Made by a program: the position numbers and the translations under genes. Shown one piece after another: positions 24,306 to 30,685 of a stretch of DNA of 35,448 nucleotides. Position 1 is the first letter of the stretch; each line of letters opens with the position of its first letter. Source of the DNA: a virus; the IMG/VR virus record IMGVR_UViG_3300025115_000036, positions 1-35,448 of that record. One strand, given 5' to 3'. The notes beneath the pieces are model-generated. The model searched no databases, was not told the origin of the DNA, and saw only the letters and a list, made by a program, of their open reading frames with translations.

Positions 24306-24720
24306 CAAAGCATATGAACAAATACTTTCTGAAAAATTAAATTGGAAAGGAGCACTGGCGGCTGGGCTTATGGGTGCAACAGCAATGGGTGCTGTAAGTT
24401 GTAATCGTGATCAACTTCCACAAAATACAAACAATTTTGTCCAACAAAGAATCGAAGCAATTCAAAAAAACATGCCTGAAACAAAAGGTGAATATTATAA
24501 AGGGGGCATAGAAATTCATGATTATTTAGAAATTCTTAGTGATCTTTCCCAGGACGAAATAAACAAAATAAATTCTATTGCAAGAACATTAGGACCAGAT
24601 AAAGCCGAAGCATGGTTAATTAATATTGCAAAACAAAAACATAATGAACAACAATCCCCGCAACAATCTTCACAATCAACCATAAAAAAAGGAACATATA
24701 TAGGATCGGATTGGGAATAA
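24277..24720 (+). CDS. small protein with the shared N-terminal helix and a lipoprotein-like segment
   Basis: A 147-residue protein. Its tag MQKKDQELLAKAYEQILSE ends with L17-S18-E19, the best head-protease match in the cluster. Directly after it come K20 and K24, a small-residue hydrophobic run (GALAAGLMGATAMGAV, 25-40) and A-V-S-C42. That looks like the charged region, hydrophobic core and lipobox of a lipoprotein signal, but buried behind the tag. The remainder is polar and helical (IEIHDYLEILSDLSQDEINK) with a Gln/Ser-rich tail. The alternative is a simple membrane-inserting segment. Function unknown. Confidence 0.75.
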   Translation: MQKKDQELLAKAYEQILSEKLNWKGALAAGLMGATAMGAVSCNRDQLPQNTNNFVQQRIEAIQKNMPETKGEYYKGGIEIHDYLEILSDLSQDEINKINSIARTLGPDKAEAWLINIAKQKHNEQQSPQQSSQSTIKKGTYIGSDWE

Positions 24721-24725
24721 AAACA

Positions 24726-24754
24726 ATGCAAAAAAAAGATCAAGAACTGTTAGC
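24726..24754 (+). repeat. direct repeat at the 5' end of two genes, copy 2
   Basis: Second copy of the 29-base element at 24277-24305, with a single A-to-G difference at the 24th base. Sequence similarity drops right after it. Confidence 0.93.
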
Positions 24755-25097
24755 TGAATTATATGATGATATGTATACTGGAGATGATAAATTTTCAGAA
24801 GGCTTAAAATATCGATTTTATGATTTTATAGAAGGTTATTTTAACACAAGAAATTATTCCCAAATTAAAAACATGGATGAATTACTACAAGATATGAAAT
24901 CTTATTGGGATTCAATGCATGGTGGGGAAACATATAAAGCTTCATCTGGCGGAACAACAACTGTGATAAAACCAAATCCGAGAGATGTAAAAAATCCATT
25001 TAATCCGCTATTTTTTGATCGCAGTGGTAATAAACCCAAACCACCTAGAAAATCTTGGGACAACCCTGATGATCCGAATTATTTTAAGAGAAACTAA
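24726..25097 (+). CDS. small protein with the shared N-terminal helix
   Basis: A 123-residue protein. I chose ATG 24726 because the tag MQKKDQELLAELYDDMYTGD begins there; an upstream start at 24711 would overlap the preceding gene. After the tag there is an aromatic helical stretch (GLKYRFYDFIEGYF) and a Pro/Asn-rich basic C-terminus that ends KSWDNPDDPNYFKRN. L9-A10-E11 fits L/I-x-E but lies earlier than in the sister protein. The last four bases (CTAA) are shared with the stop codon of the convergent clamp loader gene. Confidence 0.75.
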   Translation: MQKKDQELLAELYDDMYTGDDKFSEGLKYRFYDFIEGYFNTRNYSQIKNMDELLQDMKSYWDSMHGGETYKASSGGTTTVIKPNPRDVKNPFNPLFFDRSGNKPKPPRKSWDNPDDPNYFKRN

Positions 25098-26023
25098 ACC
25101 TTTTCTAAATTAATCCAACAAGCAAAGCAATTAATTTCTTTATCTAAAATAAACTGCGCCTTGAAAAGATGATCAGCAATTATAGCTATCATTTCTTTCT
25201 TTTTCAAATCATTCAAAGGCTGTTCATATAGATAATTCAGAAATTCTGTCATTAAATTATCATAATCTCCTTGAAATTCTTCTTCATGTTCAATTAGATA
25301 TTTCCTTAATTCTAATGAACTTTTATCTTTTATACATTGTAAAATCTTTTCTAGTAATTGTTTACTAACATATATGTTAAGTATATCTAGACTTCCACTA
25401 ATACTATTTTTCTGAAGTTCGTTTATAATTGATCTAATATCAGGAAACTTCAATTTTATTAATTCAACAAATTTAGATTTTTGTTCTGAATTAATTTTTA
25501 TATTTTCTTTTGCTAGTATTTCATAACATCTTTTTACAGTTTGTTTTAAATCTGGTTTAAGTTCTATAGCTTGACATCTTGATTGAAGAGCGGGAATAAT
25601 CTTGTGTTTATGATTTGCTGTTAATATGAATCGTGTATACTTGGAATATGTTTCCATCATATTACGCATTGCAGCTTGTGCTTGGGCTGTTTGCGCATCC
25701 ATTTCATCACATATAATTACTTTAACCTTTCCATCAAATGATTTTGTTTGTGCAAATCCCGCTATTTTTGTTCTTATTGTATCAATACCATTTTCATCAG
25801 ATGCGTTGATATAGAGGTAATCACATTTAAGAATGTCATTAACAATTATTTTTGAAGCGCAAGTTTTCCCAATTCCTGGTGATCCCGCGAATAATAAATG
25901 GGGAATTTCACCTTTAGAAATACACTCTAATAAAACTGCTTTAGAACGTTCATCAATGATTAAATCATTTAATGTCTGTGGTCTATATTTTTCTACCCAG
26001 AGCCCTTTGAAATCTAATGACAT
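25094..26023 (-). CDS. sliding clamp loader ATPase, T4 gp44-like
   Basis: A 309-residue AAA+ ATPase of the RFC small-subunit type that opens and loads the sliding clamp. It starts with the typical WVEKYRPQTLNDLI. Walker A is GSPGIGKT (47-54), Walker B is VIICDE (102-107), sensor 1 is T-A-N at 135-137, and the trans-acting S148-R149-C150 is present. The C-terminal helical collar follows. Length matches T4 gp44 (319). It lies two bases after the dUTPase gene and shares its promoter. AGGA lies 9 bases before the ATG, one of the few Shine-Dalgarno-like sequences here, but it is also coding sequence of dut. The small partner gp62 was not found in this window. Confidence 0.92.
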   Translation of the reverse strand: MSLDFKGLWVEKYRPQTLNDLIIDERSKAVLLECISKGEIPHLLFAGSPGIGKTCASKIIVNDILKCDYLYINASDENGIDTIRTKIAGFAQTKSFDGKVKVIICDEMDAQTAQAQAAMRNMMETYSKYTRFILTANHKHKIIPALQSRCQAIELKPDLKQTVKRCYEILAKENIKINSEQKSKFVELIKLKFPDIRSIINELQKNSISGSLDILNIYVSKQLLEKILQCIKDKSSLELRKYLIEHEEEFQGDYDNLMTEFLNYLYEQPLNDLKKKEMIAIIADHLFKAQFILDKEINCFACWINLEKV

Positions 26024-26025
26024 TT

Positions 26026-26493
26026 TTATCTTCCTGTTGAACCAAATCCACCTTCGCCTCTAGTAGTTTCATCTACAGTATCTGTAAATTCGAAAGAAGC
26101 ATCATAATTTTTCTCAATTTTAATTTGTGCAATTCTATCTCCTTTTTTAACTTGATAACTACTTGCAGAAAAATTATAGAGTTTTACTCCCATGTCGCCC
26201 CTATAAAAATTGTCCAATTCCCCCGGATGAATTCTCAAATCATGTTTGAATGCCAATCCACTTCGACCTCTAAAAACTAATCCATATCCTGGGGTAATAT
26301 AAGCAATTTTTAACCCAACAGGGACAACTGCTTTGCCAATTTTAACTGGTGTTACAAAACCTCCACCCATAGCTTCTGAACCAGGAATTAATGTATCTCC
26401 ACATGCATAAATATCCCAACAATTATCTCCTTCGTGTGCTTGTGTTGGCAAAATAGCATCTGGATGTATTTTAATAAGTTTGATTTCTACCAT
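26026..26493 (-). CDS. dut: trimeric dUTPase
   Basis: A 155-residue dUTP diphosphatase that converts dUTP to dUMP, keeping uracil out of phage DNA and feeding dTMP synthesis. All five motifs are visible: I, GDNCWDIYA (22-30, D27); II, GRSGLAFKH (76-84); III, GELDNFYRGDMGV (91-103); IV, KKGDRIAQI (116-124); and V, the P-loop-like RGEGGFGSTG (145-154). Motif I has Cys-Trp where most enzymes have Gly-Tyr or Ala-Tyr, and motif III has Leu in place of Ile before Asp. Length is typical for trimeric enzymes. It is the first gene of the dut-clamp loader unit, with a sigma70-type promoter ending 6 bases before its ATG. Confidence 0.93.
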   Translation of the reverse strand: MVEIKLIKIHPDAILPTQAHEGDNCWDIYACGDTLIPGSEAMGGGFVTPVKIGKAVVPVGLKIAYITPGYGLVFRGRSGLAFKHDLRIHPGELDNFYRGDMGVKLYNFSASSYQVKKGDRIAQIKIEKNYDASFEFTDTVDETTRGEGGFGSTGR

Positions 26494-26499
26494 ATAACT

Positions 26500-26527
26500 A
26501 TTATAAAGGGCGTTCTTTTCTTTTCAA
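26500..26527 (-). promoter_or_regulatory. sigma70-type promoter of dut, leaderless geometry
   Basis: On the minus strand TTGAAA (26527-26522), 16 bases, then TATAAT (26505-26500), and the ATG of dut 6 bases further. The expected +1 falls on the A of the ATG. The -35 box abuts the divergent late octamer at 26528. Confidence 0.75.
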
Positions 26528-26535
26528 TATAAATA
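26528..26535 (+). promoter_or_regulatory. T4-type late promoter, full octamer TATAAATA
   Basis: The exact T4 late consensus TATAAATA, with a 5-base spacer to the ATG at 26541. With T4 spacing the first transcribed base would be the A of the start codon. Confidence 0.75.
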
Positions 26536-26540
26536 ATTCT

Positions 26541-27002
26541 ATGGAAGATAATTTCTTAGATAATATTGTGGATGATATTGTAAATCAATTACAAAACACA
26601 ACACAAGAAGTTAAGAAGCAATCTAGAGAACTTAATATTACACCTGATAATGTTGAACAGTTTCTTATTGATAATGCATCTAAATTAATTCAACGTGCGG
26701 TTGATGCTACGGAAGATATTGATGCAACAGATCCAGAGGCTGCAGAAGCTCTTGCAGAATTAATCAAAGCATCTAGTGCGGCTATTGATGCGTTGAATAA
26801 GTTGTATATTTCTCGTGAAAAAAACAGAACTTCCCAAAAGCTTAAGAAAATGGAAATAAAAGCAAAAGAAAGACTTGCTATTGGAGGGGATGAAAAAACC
26901 CGAATTACCTTTTCTCGTGAAGAAATTCTGAAACATCTTTTTGCACAACAAGAATCAACACTGCGGATTGATTCTCCTAAAAAAATTATTGATGTCGATT
27001 AA
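26541..27002 (+). CDS. possible small terminase subunit (T4 gp16-like)
   Basis: A 153-residue, wholly helical protein with an acidic N-terminus (MEDNFLDNIVDDIVNQL). The middle DPEAAEALAELIKASSAAIDALNKL (about 64-88) resembles in pattern the central coiled coil of T4-type small terminases, and it is followed by a basic helix (KNRTSQKLKKMEIKAKERL). Length is near gp16 (164). A small terminase would recognise or regulate DNA entering the packaging motor; the large subunit is not in this window, which weakens the call. Its TAA is shared through a TTAA with the convergent gene. A generic head or tail assembly protein is the alternative. Confidence 0.55.
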   Translation: MEDNFLDNIVDDIVNQLQNTTQEVKKQSRELNITPDNVEQFLIDNASKLIQRAVDATEDIDATDPEAAEALAELIKASSAAIDALNKLYISREKNRTSQKLKKMEIKAKERLAIGGDEKTRITFSREEILKHLFAQQESTLRIDSPKKIIDVD

Positions 27003-27979
27003 CTATCAATAGGTTCTTTTTTAACCTCTTCACCAGAACCTAATTGGCCTTTAACTGTGTGTAATTTAAACTTCTTATCTTTATCTTTACTTGGAATTTT
27101 TAGCTCGGCTTTGCGACGTTCTTCACTGTCGTAGGTATTGCCTAAAACATCCGTTTTTATTGTTACCCTTTGCGTATCATCGCAAGTAAGAATTCTTTCG
27201 AGTAGAACCTTGCCTGTCGTATTTGGATTCTTTTCTGAGTCATACGCATTAATTTGTTTTTTGAAATCATATAAACGAAATGTCTCCCCTCCAAGAAATT
27301 CTTTTACTAATTCAAATATTTGTTTTGAAATTTGTTTTATAGTCAAATCAAACCCAACATCTTTCACTAGATAATTTCCATGTGGATTATAATTATGATC
27401 GGTTTGTGATTCATTAGAAATTCTTAAAAATGGTTTTTTATCAACAATGGGCAATGTATTATCGGTTATTGTTGCAGTGTTCATATTATCAGTAAAAATA
27501 TCTTGTGTAACACGAGTTAAACCTTTTAAATTGTTTTGCATAAATTTAGGCAGTTTATTATATACATCTGTGTTTATATTAAGAGCATATTTACCAGTTG
27601 CAAAAACCGGAACAGAAGAGTTATCTGTCCCTGTATTACCTGTAACGCCCATTATATCGGGGGATTTTTTCCAATATGGTTTTGATAAATTATTAGTATA
27701 TTCAATAACTTTCAATACAAGGGGACCATTTAATAATTGTTCTGTAAAATACAAAATTGTGTATTCATCTAATTTAGGGCCCAATTCTTCTAATTTGTCA
27801 ATAAACACCTTAAGTTGATCTAATCCTAACTCATATATTTTTTTGTATTCTTCGGTTATTTCTTTGTCTTCGTCTGTAAAGTTTCCCAGTATGCTCAAAT
27901 TGCTTATTAATTTTTCAACTTGAGATTTTGTTCTTTCTACAACTCTAAGATTTTCTATTTTATTATCTTTAATCAACAT
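26999..27979 (-). CDS. unknown protein of the baseplate hub region
   Basis: A 326-residue protein starting 11 bases inside the end of the hub gene, so it is read by coupling. The N-terminal 90 residues are helical and charged (KIYELGLDQLKVFIDKLEELG), the middle is mixed, and residues 215-250 are again helical (IKQISKQIFELVKEFLGGETF). The end is Lys/Glu-rich. There is no signal, membrane segment or enzyme motif. The position after the hub gene suggests a hub component or assembly factor. The ending TTAA gives stop codons to both this gene and the opposite one. Confidence 0.65.
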   Translation of the reverse strand: MLIKDNKIENLRVVERTKSQVEKLISNLSILGNFTDEDKEITEEYKKIYELGLDQLKVFIDKLEELGPKLDEYTILYFTEQLLNGPLVLKVIEYTNNLSKPYWKKSPDIMGVTGNTGTDNSSVPVFATGKYALNINTDVYNKLPKFMQNNLKGLTRVTQDIFTDNMNTATITDNTLPIVDKKPFLRISNESQTDHNYNPHGNYLVKDVGFDLTIKQISKQIFELVKEFLGGETFRLYDFKKQINAYDSEKNPNTTGKVLLERILTCDDTQRVTIKTDVLGNTYDSEERRKAELKIPSKDKDKKFKLHTVKGQLGSGEEVKKEPIDS

Positions 27980-29510
27980 CGTCGCTTATATCTGTGTTTG
28001 GACCTGTATACGTTTTTACAGCTATTATATTATTACTATAAGATTCATAAAAGAAATCATGTTTTATAGTTGTAACAAACCACCTACCAATCATTTTTTT
28101 ATCCACTTCTGCTTTATCATTTTTAGGCTTTACAACATCGACAAAAACACCAGATTGTCTTTTTACATCACCAATGATTGGAAATTCAATTTGCATATTG
28201 TAAAATACAAACATGTTTATCATTTCTGCGGTTACAATATTTGCAGATTTTTCTGGATGAAATGGCAGGTTATATGTCTTAAAAATGTTTATTTTCTTTT
28301 GTTTATTTAATGGTAAAAATGGTTTTGGTTTACCACCTATACACGAAAAGACATCCACAAATTTTGTTTTCCATTGTTCCTTTAAATCTTTTAATCTTAT
28401 TTGTGTTGAAATGTGTTCACCAAGAACCGGGTCATATCCATGAACAATTGAATTTAAGAAAAATGTATTTGAATAGTCTGTCATCGGTGTACTAAATTTA
28501 CAGCCTTGAATAAACCCAGTAAACGTTGTAAATTCTGCATCTGGCGGCGGATTGTTTGGATTAGGTTCTATTTTATTTGTCATATCACCTAAAAGAAAGG
28601 CTTCTTTTGCTAATTCTTTATTCTTTTTATAAAAACTTTTAGACAAAGGTAATAAATTATATTTTTTTGCTATCCTATCATAATTCAAAATGCCTCTTAC
28701 TGGAAGCCCGTCATCAATATAATAATATATCTTAAGCAAATAATAAATTAAATCTACATATTTAAAAGAAACTGGCGGAATAATATACTCTGGATTTATA
28801 TCAATTTCGTGGTCTCCGTATTCAAATTCTCCAATAACCTCCTCACCAATCTTTTCTTTAATGATATCTTCTATAATTTTGCCAACCTTTCCTTTAAATT
28901 TGACACCTTGCGGAATTGATTCGTTTAATAGTTGATAGTTTTTATCAATTAATTGGTAACATTTTAAGTTATCCATTCGATTTCCTCTTTTTACAATTGG
29001 AACCTCGTCTTTAATAATAAATTCATATTCTAATTTTTGTTCATCTTTTGCATTATCAGGTTTTAATGCAAATCTAAATAAATCTCTCCCATCTCCACGT
29101 TGCAAATAATTACTTTCTGCATAGTCTAATGGATTAACCACCATTATCATTGCGTCCGTTAAAAAAGGATTAAAAATGTTATCTGTGAAACTAACACCTT
29201 TTACTGCAACACGGGAAAATCCAATATCTTGCCCATCAGCGTTCGTAACAGAATAGATGTATTTATATTGGACCTCATTAATTTGTGTTGGGGAATAATC
29301 GATTGCAGATGAAATATTGCCTACAGGTTTTCCACCCATAAGTGTTTTACCTTGCAAATTACTGGAACCGCCACCTGAACCTCCTCCACCAAACCCCATA
29401 TTTAAGTTTAATGGTATGAGTTCTCCTGTTACACTTGGTGATACAACGGAAAAAGCAGAAAGATTTGTGGAACTTAGTGAACTTAAAACTGTACTAATAG
29501 TGTCGGCCAT
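27969..29510 (-). CDS. baseplate hub protein (gp27/VgrG-type, tentative)
   Basis: A 513-residue protein. After a Ser-rich start there is a Gly-rich loop (GFGGGGSGGGSS, 39-50). The body alternates beta barrels: QYKYIYSVTNADGQDIGFSRVAVKGVSFTDN, and near the end QIEFPIIGDVKRQSGVFVDVV followed by GRWFVTTIKHDFFYESYSNN. Together these look like the tube-like domains of hub proteins such as gp27 and the N-terminal part of VgrG (inference). The central region contains helices with Tyr-rich faces (LIYYLLKIYYYIDDG). The neighbours, gp53-type upstream and tube-junction protein beyond, fit a hub. No lysozyme domain is visible. Confidence 0.65.
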   Translation of the reverse strand: MADTISTVLSSLSSTNLSAFSVVSPSVTGELIPLNLNMGFGGGGSGGGSSNLQGKTLMGGKPVGNISSAIDYSPTQINEVQYKYIYSVTNADGQDIGFSRVAVKGVSFTDNIFNPFLTDAMIMVVNPLDYAESNYLQRGDGRDLFRFALKPDNAKDEQKLEYEFIIKDEVPIVKRGNRMDNLKCYQLIDKNYQLLNESIPQGVKFKGKVGKIIEDIIKEKIGEEVIGEFEYGDHEIDINPEYIIPPVSFKYVDLIYYLLKIYYYIDDGLPVRGILNYDRIAKKYNLLPLSKSFYKKNKELAKEAFLLGDMTNKIEPNPNNPPPDAEFTTFTGFIQGCKFSTPMTDYSNTFFLNSIVHGYDPVLGEHISTQIRLKDLKEQWKTKFVDVFSCIGGKPKPFLPLNKQKKINIFKTYNLPFHPEKSANIVTAEMINMFVFYNMQIEFPIIGDVKRQSGVFVDVVKPKNDKAEVDKKMIGRWFVTTIKHDFFYESYSNNIIAVKTYTGPNTDISDDVD

Positions 29511-29892
29511 ATAATTCTATTTGTTTTGTTAATTCATTATGAACAAGAAGTCGACCTGCTTCTGTCAAATATTTCAATTGTGTTCCACCATTCACCCAAA
29601 AAAGGTCCACTATTTTTTCTTTATTTAAAAGAAATAAAATCCACCAACTTTTCAAATCATTATAAATTCGATAAGATAAAAGAGGCAACGCTGTTCTCGA
29701 TTCTACATAATAATGTTGTAATATATCTGAAGATATATCTGTTGGTAATTCTATTTTTTTGAGAATATTATAAAAATAGAAATTTTTATCATTATTTGTT
29801 TTTTGATAAATTTTAAAAATTCTCTCATAATTTAGAATTTCTAATTCTTCTAAACTTGAAACATCATTTTGAAATTGTCCTAATTTTTTCAT
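29494..29892 (-). CDS. baseplate wedge protein, T4 gp53-like
   Basis: A 132-residue protein. The recognised piece is HYYVESRTALPLLSYRIYND, continuing LKSWWILFLLNK; T4 gp53 has the same order (YYI, then P, then IYG, then a Trp-rich helix ending LLxxN). In T4, gp53 binds gp6 and the sheath-proximal wedge. The protein is shorter than T4 gp53 (196), lacking a long C-terminus, as is common in distant relatives. It starts by TAATG overlap with the upstream gene and overlaps the hub gene by 17 bases. Confidence 0.72.
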   Translation of the reverse strand: MKKLGQFQNDVSSLEELEILNYERIFKIYQKTNNDKNFYFYNILKKIELPTDISSDILQHYYVESRTALPLLSYRIYNDLKSWWILFLLNKEKIVDLFWVNGGTQLKYLTEAGRLLVHNELTKQIELYGRHY

Positions 29893-30671
29893 TAAAGAGA
29901 TTGTGTAAGAAAGTTGCTAACTTCGATAGTCAATGATGTAAACGTCATATTTACTTCAAAAGCTTCAGGAACAATTTTGCCTTCAATCATTCTTTTTGTT
30001 CCTTTTAATTTAACATTAAATGATGATGCATATGCCCATTCCATCCAACGATAGCCAGGCACACGAACTTTAAATAAACGCGGCGGATCTATTGTTGCGG
30101 CAGATTTACGATGTGGTCTGCAAATATCGGTTAATTTAGTTACCAATTCATAATTTCGTTTCCATTCATCTTCAGTAATAGTGTTAATTAAATTAAACGT
30201 AACATTTAATGGTTCGTCTGTGTTTTCATATTGATAAAATTTTGGGACTTCTAAATATGACCCTGGATTACCTTTAAAAAAAGCAGCACCTTGTGAAACT
30301 AAATTTGCCATTGAATCTGCCAACGTTTTTGCACCACCTAAAAGTTCCGCACCTGGCATATCCCCTGCATTACCCGCAATTCCCCCCGAATATGTTTCGC
30401 TAAAATTATTTTGAAATCCTCTAACACTATCATCAAAATATGGAAAAATAAAATCATCTTCTTTTGTTGCTTGATACATCCTTTCATAAAAAGTTTTAGG
30501 ATCTGTTTTAAACAAGTTTATATAACCTTGTATAGATTGCATAATTTGATTTGTATTAATAAGATAGGATGTAGCATATACAGCGGGAGCCTTTTTTCTT
30601 AAAGAAGAGTCTCTTGGTACCACTGTCCAATCATATCCATTTACAACATTATATGACTTAGATTCCGCCAT
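29892..30671 (-). CDS. tail tube-baseplate junction protein (gp48/gp54-type)
   Basis: A 259-residue protein with ATG at 30671; the codon before it is TTG. The C-terminal 60 residues hold the clearest match to tube-type junction proteins: PPRLFKVRVPGYRWMEWAY, then a basic MIEGKIVPEAFEVNMTF and TSLTIEVSNF. The middle (100-150) is Gly/Ala-rich and may be flexible. In T4, gp48 and gp54 close the hub and start the tube. It lies between the probable tape measure and the gp53-type gene. The assignment is by pattern, not by full alignment. Confidence 0.65.
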   Translation of the reverse strand: MAESKSYNVVNGYDWTVVPRDSSLRKKAPAVYATSYLINTNQIMQSIQGYINLFKTDPKTFYERMYQATKEDDFIFPYFDDSVRGFQNNFSETYSGGIAGNAGDMPGAELLGGAKTLADSMANLVSQGAAFFKGNPGSYLEVPKFYQYENTDEPLNVTFNLINTITEDEWKRNYELVTKLTDICRPHRKSAATIDPPRLFKVRVPGYRWMEWAYASSFNVKLKGTKRMIEGKIVPEAFEVNMTFTSLTIEVSNFLTQSL

Positions 30672-30677
30672 CAATAA

Positions 30678-30683
30678 TATTTA
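30678..30683 (-). promoter_or_regulatory. late-type promoter element (TTAAATA)
   Basis: TTAAATA on the minus strand with a 6-base spacer to the ATG at 30671, 2 bases after the TAG of the tape-measure gene. It supports 30671 as the start. Confidence 0.58.
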
Positions 30684-30685
30684 AG

